This document shows, piece after piece, positions 17,110 through 25,195 of a stretch of 64,000 nt of DNA. A model generated the notes under the pieces. The model was not told the DNA's origin, did not search any database, and worked only from the letters and a program-made list of their open reading frames with translations. Each line of letters begins with the position of its first letter. Position 1 is the first letter of the stretch. Source of the DNA: an uncultured Chloracidobacterium sp. (GTDB lineage Bacteria; Acidobacteriota; Blastocatellia; Pyrinomonadales; Pyrinomonadaceae); NCBI GenBank assembly GCA_936914845.1, contig CAKZGE010000004.1, positions 372,001-436,000 on the forward strand. Direction: 5' to 3'. The position numbers were made by a program, and so were the translations under genes.

Positions 17110-18144
17110 TCAATTCGGAACGATCACATTTACGACATCGCCGTTCGGATCCTCGGGGGCCGGTTCTGATGGTGCCGGTTGGCCGGCGGCCGGACGCGGT
17201 CGTCCCTGAGCCTTATTGGTAACAAAGACCTTTCCGGTCTTTTTATCGATAGCGATCGTCTGCGGATGAGTGCCGGTTTTTAAAGAACTGACCACTTTAT
17301 AAGTTTTGGTGTCGATGACGCTGGTTGTACCGGCCCCGCGATTAGCAACATAGAGCAGCTCTTTGACCGGATTGAAGTTGATGCCCAACGCTCCGGCACC
17401 GGTTTCGATGGTCTGCAGCAATTTGCCTTGCGGGTCAAGTACGGTCACTGTGCCCGAACCTTGGTTAGCAACGAAGAGCCGTTTGTCTTTGGCGTCATAA
17501 ACTGCATTGATCGGGCTTTTGCCGCCGGAAGCGAAACTGCGGACTGACTTTCCGGTCTTGAGGTCCACTACGGTCACTTCATCCTTGCTCATATTGGTGA
17601 CATAAAGAAGCGAGCCTTTTTCGTCGAGTGCCAAACCTGTAACGCCTTCGCCGACATTTTCGATCAAGTGGCTAAATTTATTAGCCTTGCCGTCGATGAC
17701 CCAGATATCGGTCATATTCGAAACATAGACCTTGTTGTTCTTTTCGTCGATGACAGCTTCCCGGGTATGCGACTTTTCTTTGCCGTGGTTAAAGGTGGCA
17801 ATGACCTTGCCGGTCTTGAGGTCGATGGCGCTAACGGAATTGTCGCGCGTATTCGTAGTATATAGCGTCTGTGTGCGCCGGTTTAGGCCCAGGCCGAAAG
17901 CCGCATGCGAAACGCTGATCTCGCCTTTGATCTCGAGAGTGTCAGGGTCGAGCTTATAGATGCGGGCAGCATCTTTTTCGCCGCGTTTGCCAATACCGGC
18001 GACATATACGGAATTATCCTTTTCGTTATAAACGATCTCGTAAAGACCCGCACCTACCTTGACGGTCTTGTCGATCTTTTGGGCGGCTGCGGTGCCGGAG
18101 ATCATCGCAACGGCCAACATCAATAATCCAAAATTCTTTTTCAT
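17110..18144 (-). CDS. YncE-like exported beta-propeller
   Basis: 344 residues with a signal peptide (cleavage near TAAAQ, residue 22) and about seven YVTN-type blades of 40-43 residues: repeated VYVSN/LYVTN/LFVANQGSGTVTVLD/LYVANRGAG/VFVTNKAQG. The tail is Pro/Ala-rich (GRPRPAAGQPAPSEPAPED). Escherichia coli yncE is iron-repressed through Fur; the Fur box upstream of this gene and its place beside the siderophore genes agree with that. Function in iron uptake is unproven. A weak AGGAAC precedes the ATG. Confidence 0.88.
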   Translation of the reverse strand: MKKNFGLLMLAVAMISGTAAAQKIDKTVKVGAGLYEIVYNEKDNSVYVAGIGKRGEKDAARIYKLDPDTLEIKGEISVSHAAFGLGLNRRTQTLYTTNTRDNSVSAIDLKTGKVIATFNHGKEKSHTREAVIDEKNNKVYVSNMTDIWVIDGKANKFSHLIENVGEGVTGLALDEKGSLLYVTNMSKDEVTVVDLKTGKSVRSFASGGKSPINAVYDAKDKRLFVANQGSGTVTVLDPQGKLLQTIETGAGALGINFNPVKELLYVANRGAGTTSVIDTKTYKVVSSLKTGTHPQTIAIDKKTGKVFVTNKAQGRPRPAAGQPAPSEPAPEDPNGDVVNVIVPN

Positions 18145-18199
18145 TTCTGTTCCTATTTCGGTTGTGTTCTATAATTTTGCGACCGTGCGCAGACGGTCT

Positions 18200-18239
18200 A
18201 TTATTTGAAATTGAATTTCATTTTCAAGTTATCTATATT
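18200..18239. promoter_or_regulatory. divergent promoters sharing a Fur box
   Basis: Minus strand, for the YncE-like gene: -35 TTGAAA (plus 18222-18227), 16-nt spacer, -10 AATAAT (plus 18200-18205). Plus strand: -35 TTGAAT (18211-18216), 17-nt spacer, -10 TATATT (18234-18239). Between them GAAATTGAATTTCATTTTC (18207-18225) matches the Fur consensus at 13 of 19 positions and contains a perfect 7-1-7 palindrome (18206-18220). One Fur site could thus shut both directions. Confidence 0.55.
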
Positions 18240-18245
18240 CAAACG

Positions 18246-18474
18246 AAATTGCCGGCAAATGTCAAAATGGGATGTAAAAGAGATCGCTGAAAAGAAAGAA
18301 TTTTTGTGGAAAGGCGGCTGCAATAGAACTTTTCTTAAAATGAACGGAAGTAATCTTGATAGAAGCACAGTGGCAAGCAAAACAGGCGGCTATTGTTTGG
18401 GATAATTCTGTTCGATCAGCGACCTAAATTTTTGATGACTGCTGCGTTCCTTCATACCGGACGCAGCTTTTTTT
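18246..18474 (+). ncRNA. candidate iron-regulated small RNA or short mRNA
   Basis: The 379-bp gap before nnrE has a plus-strand promoter overlapped by a Fur box and ends in a strong terminator, defining a transcript of about 230 nt. It contains a 48-codon reading frame (18259-18405, start MSKWDVKEIAEKK) without a Shine-Dalgarno site and without recognisable similarity. The arrangement recalls Fur-repressed small RNAs such as RyhB, but no sequence similarity to RyhB is claimed. It could also be a small-protein mRNA. Confidence 0.35.
18441..18474 (+). terminator. intrinsic terminator before nnrE
   Basis: GCTGCGT (18441-18447) pairs with ACGCAGC (18461-18467), loop 13 nt, followed by T7 (18468-18474). 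No annotated gene lies upstream on this strand, so it must end the short transcript starting near 18246. Confidence 0.75.
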
Positions 18475-18523
18475 GCTTTAAAGTGCGTAAAAAGAGGGAT
18501 TCGTGGCAGAATAGACGAAGAAT

Positions 18524-20113
18524 ATGCTCCATGTAATGACGGCCAAAGAGATGGGCGAGACAGACCGGCAGACGACGGAACGTTACGGGCTGCCTTCGCT
18601 GTTGTTGATGGAAAATGCAGCCCGGGCGGTGGCCGAAGCGGTGCTTGATAGGACGGCGTCTTTGGATCGGCAGCCGCGGGTGGTGGTGCTTTGCGGCAAG
18701 GGCAACAACGGTGGAGACGGAGCCGCCGTCGGCCGCTTGCTCAGCATGTTCGACGCCGATGTCGAGGTTCATCTTTTTGGCGAGATCAGCGAAACAAAAG
18801 GTGACGCAAGGACCAATTTTGAGATCGTAAAAGCCATGCCGGGCATTCGCTTTGTTGAGAATGCGGAAGAAATGCCTTCGGTGAAAGATCTTGATGTCGT
18901 CATCGATGCTTTATTCGGCACTGGTCTTTCGCGGCCGGTTGAGGGCCGGTTGTTATCGGTCATCAAAGAATTGGAGCATCTTGCAGAAAGCGGAGAGCGG
19001 CCTTTGATAGCAGCGGTCGATATTCCCTCGGGGCTATTTTCGGACGAGCCGGATGCTGAAACGCATTCGGTCAAGGCGGATCTGACGGTTGCCTTTACGG
19101 CAGCAAAGCCGGCGAATGTGATGCCGCCGGCCTATCTGCGGTGCGGCGAACTGCTGATAGCGGACATCGGCACCCCGCCGGAACTAATAGCTGAATTGGC
19201 CGGGCCGCTGTTTGCGGCGGAGGCGGCAGACGCAGCCGCCTTTTTAGAAGCAACTGAATTCTCACATGATGCCTACAAAAATAAGCGTGGGCATTGCTTG
19301 ATAGCAGCCGGTTCGGAGAACTATTCGGGAGCGGCTGTGCTGGCAGCAAATGCGGCCATGCGGTCGGGAGCTGGATTGGTAACGCTGGCCGTTCCGCAGA
19401 CTATCTTTGATATTACCGCGGAGCGCATTTTACCGGAGGTGATGCTCCGCGCGGCCGAAACGGCGGACGGCGCATTTGCGGCAAATGCCCGCGACGGGAT
19501 GCAGGATCTGCTTGATCGGGCGGACGCGGTGGCGATCGGTTGCGGGGTCGGTTTAACGGAAGATGCAGCAGATCTGGTCCAGAAGATGCTTGCGGGGCGA
19601 ACGCAGCCGATGATCGTTGATGCAGATGCTTTGACATTGCTTTCGCCATTCGACGGACATCGCTTTTCCGGCGGCCCGCAATTGATACTTACGCCGCACG
19701 AAGGGGAGTTTCGACGATTGGCCGGCATCGTTGAAAAGAATGGCGGCATTGCCGACCGCGTGGGAATTGCTCGCCGATTTGCAGCGGCAAACGGTGTGAT
19801 CTTGATACTAAAGGGCGAACGAACGCTGATCGCAGCGCCGGATGGCCGCGTGGTGATCAACACAACGGGCAATCCGGGCATCGGAAAGGCCGGCAACGGC
19901 GATACGCTGGCGGGCATTTTGGCCGGCTTTGTCACACAGGCATCGGCGATGGGAGCAGATATCTTTTCGGCGTGTGTGGCCGCTGTCTATACTGCAGGGC
20001 TGGCGGCGGACATTGCGGCGAATAAATTCGGCATGAGGACGATGACCGCTTCCGATGTCCGCGAATGTCTTGCGGACGCATATTTGCTGATAGCGGAAGG
20101 AGTTAAGATTTGA
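18524..20113 (+). CDS. nnr: bifunctional NAD(P)H-hydrate repair enzyme
   Basis: 529 residues, the usual length for the fused form. The N-terminal epimerase (about 1-215) has VVVLCGKGNNGGDGAAVGRLL and VIDALFGTGLSRPV; it interconverts the R and S hydrates of NADH/NADPH. The C-terminal ADP-dependent dehydratase (about 225-525) has HKRGH-like KNKRGHCLIAAGS, LTPHEGEFRRL and GNPGIGKAGNGDTLAGILAG; it restores NAD(P)H from the S form. Cytoplasmic metabolite repair. The 3' end overlaps tsaE by 4 bases, a pairing common in bacteria. Confidence 0.95.
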   Translation: MLHVMTAKEMGETDRQTTERYGLPSLLLMENAARAVAEAVLDRTASLDRQPRVVVLCGKGNNGGDGAAVGRLLSMFDADVEVHLFGEISETKGDARTNFEIVKAMPGIRFVENAEEMPSVKDLDVVIDALFGTGLSRPVEGRLLSVIKELEHLAESGERPLIAAVDIPSGLFSDEPDAETHSVKADLTVAFTAAKPANVMPPAYLRCGELLIADIGTPPELIAELAGPLFAAEAADAAAFLEATEFSHDAYKNKRGHCLIAAGSENYSGAAVLAANAAMRSGAGLVTLAVPQTIFDITAERILPEVMLRAAETADGAFAANARDGMQDLLDRADAVAIGCGVGLTEDAADLVQKMLAGRTQPMIVDADALTLLSPFDGHRFSGGPQLILTPHEGEFRRLAGIVEKNGGIADRVGIARRFAAANGVILILKGERTLIAAPDGRVVINTTGNPGIGKAGNGDTLAGILAGFVTQASAMGADIFSACVAAVYTAGLAADIAANKFGMRTMTASDVRECLADAYLLIAEGVKI

Positions 20114-20550
20114 ACCACCCGATCGTGGTAGAAACGCCGGAGGAGATGTTTCGGTTCGGGGGATCGATCGGCCGGTCGTTAAAGGGCGGCGAGGTGCTGC
20201 TGCTGCAGGGCGGGCTTGGTGCGGGAAAAACTTTGCTGACCAAAGGCATTGTGGCGGAACTTGGCTTTGACGAAGACGAAGTAAGCAGCCCGAGTTTTTC
20301 GCTGGTCAATCTGTATCGGACGGAAATGTTCGATGTCTATCACATCGATCTGTGGCGGATCGATGAAGGTTCAAATGCGGGTTTCGGGGTCGGATTGCCG
20401 GAGATCTTGGAGGATGAAAAAGCAGCGGTCATCATCGAGTGGCCGGAAAGGCTCGGGAATTTTGCGTTCGGGCGGCCGGTTCGAAGAATATTCATTGAGG
20501 GCGACGGCGATTTGGCGCGCAAAATAACGATCAAGGATGAAACAGGTTAG
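20110..20550 (+). CDS. tsaE: tRNA t6A modification ATPase TsaE
   Basis: 146 residues. TsaE works with TsaB and TsaD to make N6-threonylcarbamoyladenosine at A37 of ANN-decoding tRNAs. Walker A is GGLGAGKTLL (about 34-43), followed by SSPSFSLVNLY (about 59-69), which is the family's SPTF block, then HIDLWRI and IIEWPERLG (about 110-118). The start is a TTG overlapping the nnr stop (TTGA), backed by GGAAGGAG just upstream. It also overlaps the next gene by 14 bp, so the three are one operon. Confidence 0.93.
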   Translation: MNHPIVVETPEEMFRFGGSIGRSLKGGEVLLLQGGLGAGKTLLTKGIVAELGFDEDEVSSPSFSLVNLYRTEMFDVYHIDLWRIDEGSNAGFGVGLPEILEDEKAAVIIEWPERLGNFAFGRPVRRIFIEGDGDLARKITIKDETG

Positions 20551-21502
20551 CTGGTCAATTTTGGCGATCGCGGTTTTGCTGTTGGGTGCGTGTTCGGGCA
20601 GCCGTGAAAATGCCGAGCCGGTGAAAGCGGCGAATACCTCCGCGGGAAAAGCAGAGGCGAAAAATGTTGAACGCCTGAAAAAACAGAGAGATGCGGTGGT
20701 GCCTTTCTTTAAGCTGATGGGAAAGCCGCGGCCGGGCGATTGGCTGCAGAATTTCCCTGAAAAAGGACAGACATTCGAGGAATATATGGCGTCCGCCCCA
20801 ACATTGCCGACCGAGGACCGCCGCACGATCTATATTCAGCCGATCGGTGAATTCAATTCCGAACAAAAAAAGATCCTTGAATTGACGGCCGAATATATGC
20901 GAGCCTTCTATGGCCTGCCGGTCGTAATGAAGCCGGTGCGTTCGCTGGGAAAGGTCCCGGCCGACAAACAGCGGAAAGCATTCTATTCAAACGATCTTCA
21001 GATCAAGACAAGCTATTTTCTCGAAGATCTTCTGCCGACAATGATCAGCAAAGACGCGGCTGGGCTGATCTGTTTGACGAACGTTGACCTTTACCCGGGA
21101 GATACGCAGATGGCATATGTTTTCGGCCAAGCGAATCTGCAGCAGCGAGTCGGTGTATGGTCGCTTTACCGGCTGGAACGGCCGCGGCCCAAAAATTTCA
21201 CATTCGATCTTTTCTTAGACCGGACGCTTAAAATAGCGATGCATGAAACAGGCCATATGTTCTCCTTGCGTCACTGCACAAAATACGAATGTTTGATGTC
21301 GGGCACCAACGGGACATTCGAAACGGACCGCCGGCCATTGGATAACTGTCCGGAATGTATGGCTAAGGTGGTATGGGCGACGGGTGATGACGCAGCCAAA
21401 AGATATCGAAGATTGGCAGAACTCTGGAAAAAAGCAGGGCGAAGATCCGAATCGGAACGCTTTTTAGAAATGGAAAAGGCCGTTTCTGCGGTTCGGCCGT
21501 AA
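20537..21502 (+). CDS. archaemetzincin-like zinc metallopeptidase lipoprotein
   Basis: 321 residues. Lipobox LLGAC (Cys19) marks an envelope lipoprotein. The peptidase motif is H-E-T-G-H-M-F-S-L-R-H-C (about 236-247), then C-L-M and a C-P-E-C pair, which fits the archaemetzincin pattern HExxHxxGxxHC-x4-C-x-M-x(16-17)-C-x-x-C except for Ser in place of the conserved Gly. The four Cys probably bind a second, structural zinc. Family members are aminopeptidase-like, mostly cytoplasmic; a lipoprotein form is unusual. Overlaps tsaE by 14 bp. Confidence 0.8.
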   Translation: MKQVSWSILAIAVLLLGACSGSRENAEPVKAANTSAGKAEAKNVERLKKQRDAVVPFFKLMGKPRPGDWLQNFPEKGQTFEEYMASAPTLPTEDRRTIYIQPIGEFNSEQKKILELTAEYMRAFYGLPVVMKPVRSLGKVPADKQRKAFYSNDLQIKTSYFLEDLLPTMISKDAAGLICLTNVDLYPGDTQMAYVFGQANLQQRVGVWSLYRLERPRPKNFTFDLFLDRTLKIAMHETGHMFSLRHCTKYECLMSGTNGTFETDRRPLDNCPECMAKVVWATGDDAAKRYRRLAELWKKAGRRSESERFLEMEKAVSAVRP

Positions 21503-21519
21503 GCGATATCCTGCAAATA

Positions 21520-22500
21520 ATGTATCCTATTCGAACTATGGCAGATCCGCAGTCAATGTTGTCGGTGGTGGCGAGAGATGAGGTCCATCTGCAGTTTCGC
21601 CTGAGAGAAAAATGCGATCAAAAGGCATTGTTTGCGGCCTTGGGTAAACTTTGGGAATCTGAGATAACCGGCATCGCGGACCCGACGCTGAATAGCAATC
21701 ATCAGTTGACGGGCGGAACGGCAAACGTTGTGGTCGGCTTTCGGCCGGAATTTTGGAGAGCTGTGCTTCCGGGCGGTGTACCGGACAATATGGGATCTTT
21801 CAGCGAAGACCTGGTCGGAGCAAACGGAAAGTCGGTTCCCGCGACGCAGCACGATCTATGGGTTTGGATAACGCAGTCTAGCGCGGCTACCCTTTACGAC
21901 AGCATGAGCAAAAGCATTGCCTTGCTGCGGCCTTTTGCTGATCTGGCCGAAGAGCAGGTCTGCTTTCCCTATCATAACAACGTTACATTCGACGGCTTTG
22001 CCGATGGCGTCGCAAATCCGAATGCGTTCCGTGCAAATAGTGCCGCGATAATCCCGAATGGCCAAACAGGCGAGGGCGGTTCGACGGTCCTGCTGCAGAA
22101 ATGGACGATGGATATTGAAAAACTCCGACGATTGCCCGTCCATGACGCAGAACACGTATGGGGACGGACAAAAGCCGGCAGCCATCAATTGTCTCCTTTG
22201 CCGCCGGATTCGCATGTCGGGCGAAATCAGTTTCACCGCGACGGGAAAGAGATAGACATTGTGCGGAGAAATGCTAATTGGGGCAATGCCCAAGAAGCAG
22301 GAATAATGTTCGTCGGATTTTCAAATGATATCAGCGTAACGCTCGGCATGCTGCGGCAGATGTACGGGGTCGGCGACGACGGTATGAAAACGACCGACCG
22401 CTTGTTGGAATTTGCCGATGCCCGCTCTTCGGCGGTCTATTTTGTGCCGAGCATTGACGCTTTGGCACAAGTCGGCATTTCGCCGTCCGATCCGGATTGA
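21520..22500 (+). CDS. DyP-type haem peroxidase
   Basis: 326 residues (320 if the ATG at 21538 is used; neither has a good ribosome site). Two ferredoxin-like halves. The family motif GxxDG appears as DGFADGVANP (about 157-166), with the distal Asp, and the proximal haem His is expected in DSHVGRNQFHRDG (about 230). The C-terminal half has MFVGFSNDI and RSSAVYFVPS. It oxidises dyes or other donors with hydrogen peroxide; the YfeX/EfeB-like group has also been tied to haem handling. No signal peptide, so cytoplasmic or encapsulated, though no encapsulin gene is near. Confidence 0.88.
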   Translation: MYPIRTMADPQSMLSVVARDEVHLQFRLREKCDQKALFAALGKLWESEITGIADPTLNSNHQLTGGTANVVVGFRPEFWRAVLPGGVPDNMGSFSEDLVGANGKSVPATQHDLWVWITQSSAATLYDSMSKSIALLRPFADLAEEQVCFPYHNNVTFDGFADGVANPNAFRANSAAIIPNGQTGEGGSTVLLQKWTMDIEKLRRLPVHDAEHVWGRTKAGSHQLSPLPPDSHVGRNQFHRDGKEIDIVRRNANWGNAQEAGIMFVGFSNDISVTLGMLRQMYGVGDDGMKTTDRLLEFADARSSAVYFVPSIDALAQVGISPSDPD

Positions 22501-22976
22501 TGACAAAACGGAGCCGATCAATAGACAGAATCGAGATCAATAAGGGAAAAAGACGCCTGACCGCTTACATCGGCGGTTCGGTCAGCGTATATACGGTCGT
22601 TCTTGGCTTTTCCCCGGTTGGAGATAAACAACTCGAAGGCGACGGGTGCACGCCGGAAGGACAATTCTACGTATGCGTTAAAAACCCGCAAAGCAAGTTT
22701 CATCTTTCGTTGGGGATCAGCTATCCCGCCCCGGCAAACGCAGAACGAGCGTTGGCGAGCGGCGCGATCAAGAATGACGAATTCGACGCCATTTTGCAGG
22801 CGTATGTTGATGGAGGGATGCCGCCGCAAAAGACGGCCTTAGGCGGAGAAATATACATTCACGGCGGTGGTACAGAAGGCGATTGGACAGAAGGCTGCAT
22901 CGCAATGGACAACAGCGAAATGGAAGAGCTTTTTAGTCTTGTAGAGGTCGGTATGCCGGTATTGATCACAAAATGA
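22500..22976 (+). CDS. L,D-transpeptidase (YkuD domain) without signal peptide
   Basis: 158 residues, starting at the ATG that shares one base with the preceding stop. The YkuD active site is clear near the C-terminus: IYIHGGG followed by TEGCIAMDNSEMEELF, i.e. HG-x(n)-S/T-x-G-C-x-x-M with catalytic Cys about residue 137. Such enzymes make 3-3 crosslinks in peptidoglycan or attach proteins to it, outside the membrane. The lack of any signal peptide or membrane helix is odd and leaves the site of action open. Cotranscribed with the DyP gene. Confidence 0.85.
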   Translation: MTKRSRSIDRIEINKGKRRLTAYIGGSVSVYTVVLGFSPVGDKQLEGDGCTPEGQFYVCVKNPQSKFHLSLGISYPAPANAERALASGAIKNDEFDAILQAYVDGGMPPQKTALGGEIYIHGGGTEGDWTEGCIAMDNSEMEELFSLVEVGMPVLITK

Positions 22977-22987
22977 TTGTCGGCGGA

Positions 22988-23043
22988 CGTAACATTTTGG
23001 TAACCTAGATTTAACACAAATACAGGGTAAGCCGTTGTATAAT
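22988..23043 (+). promoter_or_regulatory. ppk1 promoter with Pho-box-like triple repeat
   Basis: TAAC begins at 22990, 23001 and 23012, an exact 11-bp spacing of three direct repeats (CGTAACAT, GGTAACCT, TTTAACAC). This matches the layout of PhoB/PhoP-type boxes (8-bp repeats of the CTTAACCT kind, 3-bp gaps). A perfect -10 TATAAT (23038-23043) follows with no -35, as at activated promoters. The start near 23050 leaves a leader of about 10 nt. Confidence 0.5.
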
Positions 23044-23059
23044 CTACACTTGCCCGACC

Positions 23060-25195
23060 ATGGAAGCATCATCTATCAAAAAGCCGAAGACGACAGTTCA
23101 AACAGAAGCCGTAGCAGAACCGGTTCAGAAACGTGCCGAGCCGCATTTTTTTAACCGAGAGGCGAGCTGGCTGGAATTTGACCGCCGTGTGCTGGAAGAA
23201 GCCTTTCGGCCCGGCATTCCGCTGCTTGAAAGGTTGAAATTTTTGTCGATATTCTCGACGAATCTGGACGAATTTTTCATGATCCGCGTGTCGGGGATCA
23301 AGGAGCAGATCGACGAAGGCGTCGGCACGCTTTCGGCGGACGGGTTGACGCCGCCGGAACAGCTTCGTGAGATCGGCCGAAGGTTGCGGCCAATGTTGAA
23401 GAAACAGTGGACATACCTACGCGAAGCGGTGCTGCCGGAATTGGAAAAAGCCGGTGTGAAGATCGAAAGCTATGCGAAGTTAAATGTTAAAGACCGCCGC
23501 AAGATCGATAGATATTTTCGCGAAAATCTATTCCCGATCCTAACGCCGCAATCGGTGGATTCAAGCCATCCGTTCCCATATATTTCGAATTTGAGCCTGA
23601 ATATCGGCATTTTCATAGAGCCCACCCGCAACCAAACACAAAAGAATTTGCGGCATTTGTTCAGACAAAAACGATTTGCCCGTATCAAATTGCCGCCTTC
23701 TGCGCCGCGTTTGATACCGATCAACCAAAAAGGCGACCGTTTTGTGCTGATCGAAGAAGTGATCATCGCCAATGCCGCTCAGCTATTTCCGAATATGAAG
23801 GCGAGCGAAGGCTTTCTGTTTCGTGTCACCCGCGATGCGGACATCGAATTGCGTGAGGACGAAGCGAGCGACCTGATGCATACGCTTGAACGGGAACTGC
23901 AGCGGCGGCGGTTTCGCTTTCCGGTGCGGTTGGAAGTTTCGGCGGATATGCCGGACAAAATGTTGAAATTGCTTGTTTCGGGAATTGGCTTGAGGGACGA
24001 GGATGTTTACAAGATCGATGGATTTGTGGACATTCCGGATCTGATGCGGCTGTATTCGCTGCCGCTGCCAAAGCTGAAAGATGTTCCGCTGCAGCCGGTG
24101 GTGCCTTCTGTAATTCGAGCAAAATCGAGCATTTTTGATGCGGTCAAAAAGCAGGACATATTGCTGCATCACCCTTACACCACATTTTCGGTCGTGACGG
24201 ATTTCATCGCCGAAGCCGCCGAGGACCCGGACGTCCAGGCGATCAAGATCTGTCTTTACCGCACCGGAAAGGATTCGCCCATCATTCCGGCTATGATCAG
24301 AGCTGCCCAATTGGGCAAACAGGTGACCGCAGTGGTCGAGCTAAAGGCGCGTTTTGACGAAGAGAACAATATCGAATGGGCCAGACGTTTGGAAAATGAA
24401 GGCGTACACGTGGTTTATGGGATCAGTACGCTGAAAACGCATTCCAAGGTGCTTTTGATCGTTCGGCGTGAAAAAGACAAGCTTGTTCGTTATGTCCATA
24501 TGGCCACGGGCAACTATAATCCGGTAACAGCGCGGCTTTACACCGATCTCGGGCTGCTGACTGCCGATGAAGGGATCGGTGCCGACGCGACAAATCTTTT
24601 TAATTTTCTCACCGGATATTCGCAGCAAAGCAAATATCATCGATTGGCGGTTGCCCCGCTTAATCTCCGCGAGCATTTTACGCAGATGATCCGCCGCGAG
24701 AAGGCGAACAAGGAAGCCGGCAAAGAGGCGCGGATAGTAGCCAAGGTCAACGGATTGACCGACATGCTCTTGATAGAAGAACTTTATGCCGCATCGCAGG
24801 CAGGGGTAGAGATCGATCTGATCGTTCGCGGCATATGTTCGCTGCGGCCGGGCGTAAAAGAATTGTCCCCGACAATAAAAGTGCGCTCCATCGTGGGCAG
24901 ATTCCTGGAACACAGCCGGATCTTTTATTTTGCCAATGGCGGAGCCGAGGACATCTATGTCGGCAGTGCGGACTGGATGCGGCGTAATATCGACCGGCGC
25001 GTGGAAGTAGTATTTCCGGTGCTCGACGAAGAGATCAGGAATTACATTAGGGAATCCGTTATCGGGGCCTATCTGCGTGATAACGTAAACGCGAGCATGC
25101 TAAGGCCGGACGGCAACTATCGCAAAATTTCGGCTGGAAACGGCGAACCCTTCGATTCGCAAATGTCCTTTGCCGGTGTGGATATGAATTTTTAG
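23060..25195 (+). CDS. ppk1: polyphosphate kinase 1
   Basis: 711 residues, standard length. Makes inorganic polyphosphate from ATP. N-terminal domain (FFNREASWLEFDRRVLEEA, about 29-47; FLSIFSTNLDEFFMIRVSG), head domain, and two phospholipase-D-like C-terminal domains. The autophosphorylated His is in THSKVLLIVRRE (about residue 460), and HMATGNYNPVTARLYTDLGLLT (split here as NYNPVTARLYTD) is the usual strong block. RRNIDRRVEVVFPV is near the end. The Pho-box-like promoter suggests phosphate control. The 3' end overlaps the convergent CYTH gene by 4 bp. Confidence 0.96.
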   Translation: MEASSIKKPKTTVQTEAVAEPVQKRAEPHFFNREASWLEFDRRVLEEAFRPGIPLLERLKFLSIFSTNLDEFFMIRVSGIKEQIDEGVGTLSADGLTPPEQLREIGRRLRPMLKKQWTYLREAVLPELEKAGVKIESYAKLNVKDRRKIDRYFRENLFPILTPQSVDSSHPFPYISNLSLNIGIFIEPTRNQTQKNLRHLFRQKRFARIKLPPSAPRLIPINQKGDRFVLIEEVIIANAAQLFPNMKASEGFLFRVTRDADIELREDEASDLMHTLERELQRRRFRFPVRLEVSADMPDKMLKLLVSGIGLRDEDVYKIDGFVDIPDLMRLYSLPLPKLKDVPLQPVVPSVIRAKSSIFDAVKKQDILLHHPYTTFSVVTDFIAEAAEDPDVQAIKICLYRTGKDSPIIPAMIRAAQLGKQVTAVVELKARFDEENNIEWARRLENEGVHVVYGISTLKTHSKVLLIVRREKDKLVRYVHMATGNYNPVTARLYTDLGLLTADEGIGADATNLFNFLTGYSQQSKYHRLAVAPLNLREHFTQMIRREKANKEAGKEARIVAKVNGLTDMLLIEELYAASQAGVEIDLIVRGICSLRPGVKELSPTIKVRSIVGRFLEHSRIFYFANGGAEDIYVGSADWMRRNIDRRVEVVFPVLDEEIRNYIRESVIGAYLRDNVNASMLRPDGNYRKISAGNGEPFDSQMSFAGVDMNF

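Noticed and set aside
18205..18405. 66-codon frame beginning at a TTG in the Fur box
   Set aside because: The start lies upstream of the predicted transcription start and has no ribosome site; only the inner 48-codon part could be translated, and that is weak.
19321..19935. Long minus-strand frame inside the nnr gene
   Set aside because: Antisense shadow of a well-supported gene; Ser/Pro/Ala-rich as expected of the opposite strand of high-GC coding DNA.
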